A stretch of 37,351 nucleotides of DNA. Source: an uncultured Sulfurimonas sp. (lineage in GTDB: Bacteria; Campylobacterota; Campylobacteria; Campylobacterales; Sulfurimonadaceae). The stretch lies in assembly GCA_937900945.1 (NCBI GenBank), contig CALCGG010000118.1, forward strand, positions 1-37,351, in the 5' to 3' direction. Of this stretch, positions 1-8,415 are shown piece after piece (position 1 is the stretch's first letter; each line of letters starts with the position of its first letter). The notes under the pieces were generated by a model. It worked only from the letters and a program-made list of their open reading frames with translations, had not been told where the DNA came from and searched no databases. The translations under genes and the position numbers were made by a program.

Positions 1-20
1 ATTCAAGAGCTATTATGTCC

Positions 21-81
21 ACTCTAAAGTTTACTCTTTAGAGTTACACTTGTTTCACAAGTAAGCTAAGATAGCTTACTT
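21..81. repeat. Cluster of three short inverted repeats, the second and third overlapping
   Basis: ACTCTAAAG-N6-CTTTAGAGT (21-44); ACTTGT-TTC-ACAAGT (48-62); AAGTAAGCTA-AGA-TAGCTTACTT (59-81). No clear T-tract. Confidence 0.7.
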
Positions 82-89
82 GACTTCTT

Positions 90-461
90 CTAGTCTAAAA
101 CTTTTCTAGCGCCTATATCTTGGATAGGTCTATTGTTTGGATGATGCATTACATGTAAGAATTGTTCAACCTGCTCTTTTGAAACTGTATCGTAAGATTT
201 AAGAACAAACCATCTAACACCCTCACTACATGGTGGAGTTGTAAGTGAACCAGTAAATCTATAGTATGATTTATCCTCCGGTAAAAATGCATTTATCTCT
301 TGTGAAGCTATAGAAATAGAAACTTCTTGTCCCGCTTCAAGCGGCATTTTTTTTCAAACTTTTTTAAGAAGCGGATTTTCATTGCCCTCTTCAAATAAGA
401 TTGCTACAACAGCTAAAGAACCATCTTTTGCCACATGTACTAAATGTGCTTCTAATTGATA
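90..461 (-). pseudogene. Alpha-carbonic anhydrase remnant, 5'-truncated with an in-frame TGA
   Basis: Same-frame translation YQLEAHLVHVAKDGSLAVVAILFEEGNENPLLKKV*KKMPLEAGQEVSI...YRFTGSLTTPPCSEGVRWFVLK...HHPNNRPIQDIGARKVLD. It has the alpha-CA C-terminal motifs (LHLVH-like, GSLTTPPCSEGV.W, N.RP.Q). The stop is at 354-356, and no N-terminal half is found upstream. Confidence 0.8.
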
Positions 462-512
462 TTTTATAACTATCTTTACTTCATGTACCAGTTTGAAACA
501 TAATCTATTTTA

Positions 513-541
513 TTGACATAAATCAATTTATGTACTATTAT
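513..541 (+). promoter_or_regulatory. Putative sigma70 promoter overlapping an FNR/CRP-type box
   Basis: TTGACA (513-518), 17-nt spacer, TATTAT (536-541). TTGAC-ATAA-ATCAA (513-526) resembles the TTGAN6TCAA family. Confidence 0.5.
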
Positions 542-593
542 TTCAGTACACAATTTAAACTTTAAATTATGATTAACATAAATAATATGTATC

Positions 594-609
594 TTTATGT
601 TAACATAAA
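594..609. promoter_or_regulatory. Perfect 16-bp palindrome upstream of the 633 CDS
   Basis: TTTATGTTAACATAAA; the half-site TTAACATAAA recurs at 573-582. Confidence 0.45.
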
Positions 610-632
610 CGTAATAACATGTGAGGGAAAAA

Positions 633-1022
633 ATGACAAAATCTATACTTATGAACAAATATCCAATCTTCTCTTTAGAGATTCAGAAGAACGAAACAAC
701 TTACTCAAATGTAAGTGAAATTGTAAACTACTTAAAAGGTTTAGTAGAAGCCCATCCGATTGCAAAATACATAGCTACTTTTGATCATTATGACCATACA
801 TCATCTTTATCTGCTGAAATAAGTCCAGATATTAAAGACGCTAAAAATATTATATTTTGTTTTGGAAAACAAATTCCAAATAGTAAGATATTGGCTGTAA
901 GACCAAGAAGTATTGGTATTTGTGAGCTTGAAAACTCATTTATGATAGACTTTTTAGAAGTTCCAAATGGACAGCTTCATACTGTTGTGGAAAATTGGAC
1001 TAAATCAATAGCGAACAAATAG
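633..1022 (+). CDS. Conserved hypothetical protein (DUF6858-like by recollection)
   Basis: Track ORF 621-1022; ATG at 633 preceded by GAGGG is the more likely start. Confidence 0.6.
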   Translation: MTKSILMNKYPIFSLEIQKNETTYSNVSEIVNYLKGLVEAHPIAKYIATFDHYDHTSSLSAEISPDIKDAKNIIFCFGKQIPNSKILAVRPRSIGICELENSFMIDFLEVPNGQLHTVVENWTKSIANK

Positions 1023-1032
1023 TAAAAAAAGA

Positions 1033-1695
1033 TTATAGAGTCAGCAATCTTTTCTTAAACCTTATTGTATTGCTAGAAGAGTTGGCAATACAATCTAGTT
1101 GATACTCTACCATCTTGTGAAAGGGATTTAGAAATTTATCCAGATCATCTTGTTTTACATTTTCAACATCCCATTTATCCAAAAGTTCTATTACTTCCAA
1201 TGTTGATTCAATGGTTGATAAACAATATTCTGCAGGCTGCTCTTTTATCTTAAACTGTGAAAGTTTAGAACTTGTAAAACTTAAAGTTTTAAGCCCTTGA
1301 AGGTTTTTACTTTCTCTGATCATCTTCAGTGAACATGCCCATGTAGAATCAATGATAAATATGGCCATCTTTTTCTTAACATGCTTGGTAGGATATGATT
1401 CACTGAGATTTATGGCATCTTTTGAAGGATAAAGTACAAAGCTTTCATGCGTGGAAATAATCTCGTTTATCTTTTTATGATTTGTAAAATCAATTCCTTG
1501 AAATAATTCTGAATTTTCCAATGCTAAATGTGTTAAATGTCCGGTTCCGTTTTTTACTTTTTTAAATTCTTTTGGGTGCATAAGTATGATAAATTTTGTA
1601 TTCGTGTTAAAACTATGAACATGTTCACACATGCAAGAACTTTTTGGTCTATAACAGTTGTAACACTTTTCTCTATCGCCATAATATGTATTCAT
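1033..1695 (-). CDS. DTW-domain protein (tRNA-uridine aminocarboxypropyltransferase family)
   Basis: CYNCYRPKSSCMCEHV Cys cluster, ILMHPKEFKKVKNGTGHLTHLAL, and the IDSTWACSLKM DTW motif. Confidence 0.85.
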   Translation of the reverse strand: MNTYYGDREKCYNCYRPKSSCMCEHVHSFNTNTKFIILMHPKEFKKVKNGTGHLTHLALENSELFQGIDFTNHKKINEIISTHESFVLYPSKDAINLSESYPTKHVKKKMAIFIIDSTWACSLKMIRESKNLQGLKTLSFTSSKLSQFKIKEQPAEYCLSTIESTLEVIELLDKWDVENVKQDDLDKFLNPFHKMVEYQLDCIANSSSNTIRFKKRLLTL

Positions 1696-1700
1696 AAAGC

Positions 1701-1717
1701 GAATTGTACTACAATTC
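1701..1717. promoter_or_regulatory. Symmetric dyad in a 26-bp divergent spacer; back-to-back TACAAT boxes
   Basis: GAATTGT-ACT-ACAATTC. TACAAT on + at 1710-1715 and on - at 1708-1703. Confidence 0.5.
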
Positions 1718-1721
1718 CATC

Positions 1722-2963
1722 ATGAAAAACAGATACGACTTAATAGTTATTGGCACTGGTGCGGCTGGCATGATGGCTGCAATCGTTTCCGCACGCAAAG
1801 GAAATAAAGTTCTTCTTTTGGAAAAGCTTTCTAAAATCGCCTCTAAACTAAAAGCAACCGGCGGTGGCCGTTGTAATCTTACAAATACGCTTTCAAATGA
1901 AGATTTTATGAGCCGCTTCGGTCGTGACGGCCGTTTCATGCAAGATGCACTTGGAGCGTTTGACCACAAAGCACTTGTAAACTTTTTTGCCGAAATTGGA
2001 GTAGAGACACATGCCCCTGACGGATACAGAATATTTCCAACTTCGCACAGTTCAGCCACAATAATTTCAGCTCTTGAAGAGGAACTTCAAGGATTGGGTG
2101 TAGACCTTCTTTGTTCCCAAAAAGTGGAACAGCTGCTTTATGAGGACAATCAGATCACCGGAGTTCAAACACAAAACCAAACTTTTAATGCGCTACATGT
2201 AGTGGTTGCAACGGGAGGTCTCGGATATCCTGTACTTGGAGCAGAGGGGGACGGCTATACCCTTGCAAGTAAGCTTGGACATAAAGTAACTGAACTTCAT
2301 CCTGCTATGATGCCTTTGAAAGTTAAAGAGGAATGGGTTAAAGATTGCCGCGCAGATACAATCGCAAAAGTTGAACTTAGAGTTGATTTAAAAAAGCATA
2401 AAAAACTTCGGGCAACAGGAGATCTGATATTTACAAACAGCGGAATAAGAGGTCCTGTAGTTTTGGACTTTGCGAGAGAGGTAACACCGCTTTTAGAAAA
2501 ATATGGGGAAGTGCCTCTCCTTTTAAATCTTACAAAAGGGATGAACGAAGAGCAGATTACTCAGCATCTCAAAGAAAAAGTTTTAGCAAATCCGCTTGAT
2601 CAAACGATACAGCATGTAAGCACCCTGCTCCCTTTTGCCTTGTCACATGAGTTGTGTTTATTAGCCGGTATAAATCCTGATGAAACTTACAATAAAACAA
2701 CTGGCGCACAAAAAGCAAAATTAATCCAACTCTTAGCGTGGACACCACTCACTGTAACAGGGCATGACGGTTTTAAAATGGCAATGATAACCCGCGGTGG
2801 AATCAATCTAAAAGAGATAAACCCTAAAACTATGCAGAGTAAAATAATAAACGGCTTATATTTTTGCGGTGAAGTTATGAATCTTGATGGTCCATGTGGA
2901 GGCTATAACCTCCAATGGAGTTTTTCTAGCGGTGCTTTAGCAGGAGAGCTGAAAACTAATTAA
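1722..2963 (+). CDS. NAD(P)/FAD-dependent oxidoreductase (HI0933/YhiN, BaiN family)
   Basis: DLIVIGTGAAGMMAAIVSARKGNKVLLLEK Rossmann motif; ATGGGRCNLTN; C-terminal GLYFCGEVMNLDGPCGGYNLQWSFSSGALAG. Confidence 0.9.
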   Translation: MKNRYDLIVIGTGAAGMMAAIVSARKGNKVLLLEKLSKIASKLKATGGGRCNLTNTLSNEDFMSRFGRDGRFMQDALGAFDHKALVNFFAEIGVETHAPDGYRIFPTSHSSATIISALEEELQGLGVDLLCSQKVEQLLYEDNQITGVQTQNQTFNALHVVVATGGLGYPVLGAEGDGYTLASKLGHKVTELHPAMMPLKVKEEWVKDCRADTIAKVELRVDLKKHKKLRATGDLIFTNSGIRGPVVLDFAREVTPLLEKYGEVPLLLNLTKGMNEEQITQHLKEKVLANPLDQTIQHVSTLLPFALSHELCLLAGINPDETYNKTTGAQKAKLIQLLAWTPLTVTGHDGFKMAMITRGGINLKEINPKTMQSKIINGLYFCGEVMNLDGPCGGYNLQWSFSSGALAGELKTN

Positions 2964-3136
2964 GAAGCTTTCTTAACTGCTTTTTTCGCTGCTTTCTTCG
3001 CTACTTTCTTCGTTGCTGGTTTTTTACTTACAACAACTTTAGCTACTTTTTTAGCTACTTTTTTAGAAACATCTGCTTTTTTTGTTACTTTTGCTACAAC
3101 TTTCTTAGTTGCTTTTTTACTTAATTCTTTTGCCAT
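2960..3136 (-). CDS. 58-aa Lys/Ala/Val-rich histone H1-like basic protein (not in ORF track)
   Basis: MAKELSKKATKKVVAKVTKKADVSKKVAKKVAKVVVSKKPATKKVAKKAAKKAVKKAS*; strong SD AAGGAG just upstream of the ATG; convergent stop overlap with the 1722-2963 CDS. Confidence 0.75.
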   Translation of the reverse strand: MAKELSKKATKKVVAKVTKKADVSKKVAKKVAKVVVSKKPATKKVAKKAAKKAVKKAS

Positions 3137-3318
3137 TGGTGGCTCCTTAATGTTTTTTTAACATATTACTTACTAAATAGTAATAAATTATAGTGAAAGT
3201 GTATAGTTTTTTATTCATAATGTCAATGTTTTATGGTTATTAGTAATATTTTATAGTTATTTTATCATTTATAGCATCATATAGGATATAATTCTGAGTA
3301 TTTAAAAGAAGGAGTATC

Positions 3319-3609
3319 ATGACTTTCATAGAGTTTAAAAAGCTATTGCTTGATGCAGAAATCAGCTTACCAAAATTTAGTAATCTGATAAAAGTAAGTG
3401 AAAAGAATATTCAGTCTTACAAAAAAAAAGGTGAAGTACCCAACACGGTAGCGGTGATTGCCACTTGTTTTTCAGTTATGAATAAAAATAATATTCCATA
3501 CCGTCTGATGATAGAAGAGTTAAAACTTGAAGCAAAAACAAAAGTTGGTGCCGGTTTTAAAAAGAAAAATAAAAGTCCTGATGTTATAGAAGAACCTAAT
3601 ATAAAATAA
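3319..3609 (+). CDS. Hypothetical small protein with possible HTH (XRE-like) fold
   Basis: 96-aa ORF with SD GAAGGAG; FSNLIKVSEKNIQSYKKKGEVPNTVAVIA resembles an XRE-like HTH segment; basic C-terminus. Confidence 0.55.
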   Translation: MTFIEFKKLLLDAEISLPKFSNLIKVSEKNIQSYKKKGEVPNTVAVIATCFSVMNKNNIPYRLMIEELKLEAKTKVGAGFKKKNKSPDVIEEPNIK

Positions 3610-3668
3610 TAAACAGAATGCTTCATACTGGAGTTACAACAGCCAGCGAAGCTTTAGCTAATAAATAA

Positions 3669-5000
3669 CTACCTTGAAATCTTCACTCCAAATATTGTTA
3701 AGCTTTTTTCAGCATTGTAGTAAGGCTTCCACCATTTAATAGCCATAGGAACAGTTAAATTTAGTAAAAATAGAGTAAATATTAAAATATAAAATTGCTC
3801 AATATTTATAATCTTATTATCCACAAAAGCAATATTTATAACTATAAACGCAAGTTCTGCACGACCTAGCATTCCCAGCCCTATCATCACACTTTCATGC
3901 CATTTATACTTTCCTGTGTATCTGGCAGATAAGGATGCTGAGAGAACCTGGAAAATTAAAACAGCTACAAACAAAACTATGACTGCAGGTAAAACATTTA
4001 TAAAAATCTCATAATCAAAAATCAACTTTGTTCCAAGCATTACAAAAAATATCGGTCCAAAAATAGTGTATGCAAGATGATTTATAACAAACTCCCCATC
4101 TTTTTTATGTGACTTTATCTGATTATCAACTTGAATAATAAAATATTCTTCTTTTAAAAATAGGCCTGCAAAATATGCACCTATAGCCGGATGAAATCCC
4201 AAATGATTTGCTATTGCACCAAAAGTAAATGCTGTAAAAATCATGACAAGCGGTGTAAATCTGCCACTGTACGCAGTCAAAAGTTTTCTTATACCAAGAT
4301 ATTTTCGAATTTGCACAACTATCTTAAAAATAGGTCCATGATTGATATTTTTCTCTTTCTGCAGAGAGTCTGGAAATAAGACCATGCCAATAAAAATAAT
4401 AATAGCAAAAAATATTATCACTTTTAAAAATATTAAAAATATACTATAAATATCAATACCGTTTGATATATCACTCGAAGTGCTAAGTGCGATGGGAACC
4501 ATAATAGCTAAGCCGATAAGAGATAAAACATCGTCCACTACTGCTGCACTCATAATGGCGGTTGAAGCCGTAGTCTTATGAAGATTTTGCTCTCTTAAGC
4601 TGACCATAGTTAAACTGACAGCTGTCGCTGTCATTGTTAATCCCCATATTATTTGAGAGTTAAAATCATAACCAAAAAGACCTGCAGTAAAAAACCCTGC
4701 TAAAAATGGAAAAATTGCACCAAGTGTGGCTATGCCGAAACTTCTTTTGATACCTTTTACAAAATTGCTCAAATCTTCATCAAAGCCAAGAGCAAACATG
4801 ATAAACACAATACCCCATTCGCCAATCATATGAAGAACTTCGCTATGTTCAGGCAGTATCGAAAGGTTTACACCGACAGAACCAAATAAAATCAGCCAAA
4901 GAACATCCACTGTTGATGTTTTTGCAGATAAAATTTTAGATAAAACTACTAAAAAGATTATTATTGCAGAATAAGTCCAAAGATCATGTTCCAAATGCAA
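3669..5000 (-). CDS. Cation:proton antiporter (CPA2/Kef-type membrane domain)
   Basis: ~12 TM segments; ALGFDEDLSNF, SAAVVDDVLSLIGLAI, GFHPAIGAYFAGLFL and GMLGRAELAFIV are CPA2 hallmarks. Confidence 0.88.
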   Translation of the reverse strand: MHLEHDLWTYSAIIIFLVVLSKILSAKTSTVDVLWLILFGSVGVNLSILPEHSEVLHMIGEWGIVFIMFALGFDEDLSNFVKGIKRSFGIATLGAIFPFLAGFFTAGLFGYDFNSQIIWGLTMTATAVSLTMVSLREQNLHKTTASTAIMSAAVVDDVLSLIGLAIMVPIALSTSSDISNGIDIYSIFLIFLKVIIFFAIIIFIGMVLFPDSLQKEKNINHGPIFKIVVQIRKYLGIRKLLTAYSGRFTPLVMIFTAFTFGAIANHLGFHPAIGAYFAGLFLKEEYFIIQVDNQIKSHKKDGEFVINHLAYTIFGPIFFVMLGTKLIFDYEIFINVLPAVIVLFVAVLIFQVLSASLSARYTGKYKWHESVMIGLGMLGRAELAFIVINIAFVDNKIINIEQFYILIFTLFLLNLTVPMAIKWWKPYYNAEKSLTIFGVKISR

Positions 5001-5119
5001 TCCTTTTTATAAAAGTATATAGGATTAATTATAGTGTAAAAAAAGTTATATGAATATATTCTAAAAAATTCCTATCTCATAGATTAAAAGAGCGATTCTA
5101 TCCAATGAAAGATAGATTT

Positions 5120-5671
5120 CTAGTAAAAGTAGCGAATAGAAGCGAAACCATAAGCTTCAGCTTTTTTTACCATATCAACCTGCCATTCTTCAACTATACC
5201 GCCCAAAGCAAATACTTTTACATTGCATTTTTTCAAAAGTTCTTTCAAATCTTCTATTCCTTTTGGTTCACCTTTTCCAGGTGAGGTGAAAATAGGACTG
5301 TACGTAACAGCGTCAGCGCCAAGCATCTCTGCTTTTAAAACTTCTGCATGTGTATGTGTGCTTATGATAACTTCCAGACCTAAACTCTTTGCATGTGTAA
5401 TTTCAGAGAATTGGGCTGAAGTCAAATGCACACCGGTTGCATGCAACTTGTGCGCCAGTTCCACATCCATATGTATAAAACTTTTGATTCCTTCAAATTG
5501 TCTGCATACTTCCATAAAACGTAAAGCTTGAAGCTTATAATTTGGATTTGTTTTGTCACGATAGAGTGCATAAGTCGGCTTGTGCACTTTAAACTGTTCA
5601 TAAAGTTTACTCTCAAAAACATCAAGTATATCTGTGTAAAACTCTTTTGAAGTAATTAGATATCTATGCAT
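5120..5671 (-). CDS. Thiamine phosphate synthase / TenI-like protein
   Basis: ATGVHLTSAQ, SLGLEVIISTHTHAEVLKAEMLGADAVTYSPIFTSPGKG and VFALGGI match ThiE/TenI phosphate-binding motifs. Confidence 0.85.
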   Translation of the reverse strand: MHRYLITSKEFYTDILDVFESKLYEQFKVHKPTYALYRDKTNPNYKLQALRFMEVCRQFEGIKSFIHMDVELAHKLHATGVHLTSAQFSEITHAKSLGLEVIISTHTHAEVLKAEMLGADAVTYSPIFTSPGKGEPKGIEDLKELLKKCNVKVFALGGIVEEWQVDMVKKAEAYGFASIRYFY

Positions 5672-5677
5672 TAAAAT

Positions 5678-6103
5678 TTATCTATAAAGTGGATTTTGAA
5701 AATCAATTCTATGAGCATCTACGCCTTGAGCATATCGCTGTGCCATACCATTTACATGATACTCAAGTCTATCAAGCAGATAAAGCTCACTTTTTGTATA
5801 TTTTGATTTTGCCTCACTTATATAACTTTGTAAAAATTTCAATTTTTCTTGTTCATCATCAAAGTTAATACTTTCTATGATAGCTTGAATATCGTCGTAT
5901 TCACTTCCACATGCAGACAAAAAATCATACGATAAATCCATAGTTTTCATAGTATCAAGTGCTTTTGAAAAAGCAAAATGATTGTAAAGCATACACCCTA
6001 CAAAATATTCTATGTCTGAGCTTTCAAACTCTGAGTACTGTTTATCTTCATCACTGAATTTTTCATGCCATATTTTTAAAATTTGTTCTATTTTATTATC
6101 CAT
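5678..6103 (-). CDS. Conserved hypothetical protein (141 aa)
   Basis: Clean ORF 6 nt upstream of the thiE-like gene on the same strand. Confidence 0.6.
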   Translation of the reverse strand: MDNKIEQILKIWHEKFSDEDKQYSEFESSDIEYFVGCMLYNHFAFSKALDTMKTMDLSYDFLSACGSEYDDIQAIIESINFDDEQEKLKFLQSYISEAKSKYTKSELYLLDRLEYHVNGMAQRYAQGVDAHRIDFQNPLYR

Positions 6104-6224
6104 ACCTTACTCTTGTTATTAATTTTTATCATTATACATTAAAGCATTAAAATCTCACATTATTTTAATTTGTGACTTAGATGATTTGAGATAATATGCT
6201 CCATCATGAAAAGAAGAGGTGTTA

Positions 6225-8384
6225 ATGCAAAGAGGCGATGTTAAGCATGAGGTATCAAAGGATGCAATTCTTGAAGAAGTAGCAATTACACTAACAGAAT
6301 ATAGCAACATCTTAGATATGCAAAGCGAAATACTGGAAATGCTCGCATCAAGTGGCAATGTTACAGATATGTTAGCTCGTTTATGTACTTTAGCGGAAAG
6401 CTTACTTCCTAATGCCGTTGCTTCTATTATGCTGATTGATCAAGCAACTGGTTTGATGAGTGTATTGTCCGCGCCAACAATACCGCAGGTTGGACATGAC
6501 GCACTAAAAAATCTAAAACCTGGCAATCGTGGCGGCTCATGTGGAAATGCTGTTTTTCACAATGAACCGCAATTTGTGCAAGATACATTTGCAGATGACA
6601 GGTGGTTAGATCTTCGTCAAATCGCGTATGATTTCAATTTATGTTCATGCTGGTCAATGCCGGTAAGAGATGAAAACAAAAAAGCGATAGGAACTTTTGC
6701 TTTGTCTTCATTTGAACATCGTTCACCTGCTCCATTCCACAAAAAATTACTTGAAACTGCCGCTTCTATTGTAAGCATAGTACTTAAAAATCAAAATAAC
6801 GAAAAAAGAATAAAGTTGTTTTCAACTGCCATGCAAAATGCGGCAAACGGTATGATACTTACTAATGATAAAAATGAAATTATAGAAGTTAATCAAGCTT
6901 TTGAAAATATATATGGATATGCAGGAAAAGACGTTTTAGGTAAAAATCCAAAAATTTTCGCTTCCAAACAATATAATAGAAAATTTTATAACCAAATGTG
7001 GAAAGCTATAACCACCGAACATAAATGGAGTGGAGAGATAGTTGATAAATGCTCAGATGGAACGCACATTAACCAATGGCTAAGCATTAGTGCTCTGTAT
7101 GATGAAGAGAAAAAAAATGTACATAACTATCTCGCAATTTTCACTGATTTAACAGAACTTAAAAATGCACAGACAAAGATAGAGCAAATGGCATACAAAG
7201 ATTCACTCACAGGTCTTTGCAATAAAACACACTTGGAACAACTCATCAGTTCAAATACAGAACAAACCTTAATCTTACTGAATATAAATAATTTTAGTTA
7301 TATAAATACTGCTTATGGTTTTGAGATTGGGGACAAACTATTAATTACGGTTGCCAACATGCTAAAAGAAAAGAGTGATGCTACACATATTTGTAGAATC
7401 AATGCTGATGAATTTGCACTCCTCTATCATGGAAAAATAAATATTAAAAATAAAGTTTTAACAATTCAAAATTTATTTTATAGAGAAATTCAGCTTGATA
7501 ACATAACATTAAATATATCCTTTTCCTATGGCTGTGTTTATGGGGTTCACAATTTACTTAGAAACAGTGCATTAGCACTAAAACAAGCTAAAGAAAATGG
7601 AAAAAACAACTTATATATTTTTAATCAGGATGAAGACAATATAGGCCATACGCAAAGAAAATCATTTATATCATACAATAATCTGCTTCATCATGCTCTC
7701 AAAGAAGATAAAATTGTTCCATATTTTCAAGGCATAAGAAACAATATAACAAAAGAGATTACAAAATATGAAGCACTGGCTAGAATACAAAACAATGCAA
7801 AGATAATCTTCCCTAATGAGTTCTTGGAACCTGCCCGTCTTGCAGGTTTGTTGCCAGAGATTACAAAAGTCATGATTGACAAAAGTTTTAAAGCTATGTC
7901 ATCAAATAATTATACTTTTTCTATAAATATTACGGAAGAGGATTTAAACAAAAACTATTTGACAAATTATCTTGAGGAAAAAGCATTAGAATACAGTATT
8001 AAAAGTTCTCGTGTAATTTTAGAGGTACTAGAGGGCATTAGCTCGCATGGCAAAAAGAACCATATAAAACAGCTGATTATACTCAAAAGTAAAGGTTATT
8101 CTATTGCTATTGATGATTTTGGTTCTGAATACTCAAACTTTGAGAGAGTTTTGGATTTAGAAATCGATTTTTTAAAAATAGATGCAAAGTACATCAAAAA
8201 TATTGATGTAAGTCCAAAAAGTTATGAGATTACAAGAGCTATAGTATTTTTTGCAAAAAATGCAGGTATTCCCTGCATTGCAGAGTTTGTTCATAATGAA
8301 TCAATTCAAAAAATTATAGAAGAGTTGGAAATCGACTATTCACAAGGCTATCTGTTTTCGGAGCCAAGTCCTTTATTAACATGA
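6225..8384 (+). CDS. GAF-PAS-GGDEF(degenerate)-EAL signalling protein
   Basis: GAF (PGNRGGSCGNAVFHNEPQFVQD), PAS (AANGMILTNDKNEIIEVNQAFENIYGY), degenerate GGDEF (CRINADEF), EAL (KYEALARIQ, IAIDDFGSEYSNF, FLKIDAKYI, SQGYLFSEP). GTG at 6219 is an alternative start. Confidence 0.92.
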   Translation: MQRGDVKHEVSKDAILEEVAITLTEYSNILDMQSEILEMLASSGNVTDMLARLCTLAESLLPNAVASIMLIDQATGLMSVLSAPTIPQVGHDALKNLKPGNRGGSCGNAVFHNEPQFVQDTFADDRWLDLRQIAYDFNLCSCWSMPVRDENKKAIGTFALSSFEHRSPAPFHKKLLETAASIVSIVLKNQNNEKRIKLFSTAMQNAANGMILTNDKNEIIEVNQAFENIYGYAGKDVLGKNPKIFASKQYNRKFYNQMWKAITTEHKWSGEIVDKCSDGTHINQWLSISALYDEEKKNVHNYLAIFTDLTELKNAQTKIEQMAYKDSLTGLCNKTHLEQLISSNTEQTLILLNINNFSYINTAYGFEIGDKLLITVANMLKEKSDATHICRINADEFALLYHGKINIKNKVLTIQNLFYREIQLDNITLNISFSYGCVYGVHNLLRNSALALKQAKENGKNNLYIFNQDEDNIGHTQRKSFISYNNLLHHALKEDKIVPYFQGIRNNITKEITKYEALARIQNNAKIIFPNEFLEPARLAGLLPEITKVMIDKSFKAMSSNNYTFSINITEEDLNKNYLTNYLEEKALEYSIKSSRVILEVLEGISSHGKKNHIKQLIILKSKGYSIAIDDFGSEYSNFERVLDLEIDFLKIDAKYIKNIDVSPKSYEITRAIVFFAKNAGIPCIAEFVHNESIQKIIEELEIDYSQGYLFSEPSPLLT

Positions 8385-8415
8385 GTTGAAGTGATTTTTT
8401 AAATCACTTCAACTC
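8383..8415. terminator. Perfect 15-bp hairpin between convergent genes
   Basis: GAGTTGAAGTGATTT-TTT-AAATCACTTCAACTC; overlaps the stop of the EAL gene and the last codons of polA. Confidence 0.6.

Noticed and set aside
476-658. 60-aa minus-strand ORF
   Set aside because: Lies in the AT-rich promoter region, compositionally biased (I/Y/V/N), no SD, overlaps the promoter motifs and start of the 633 CDS.
5096-5115. TCTATC/GATAGA inverted repeat downstream of the thiE-like gene
   Set aside because: Only 6 bp with an 8-nt loop and no U-tract; insufficient to call a terminator.
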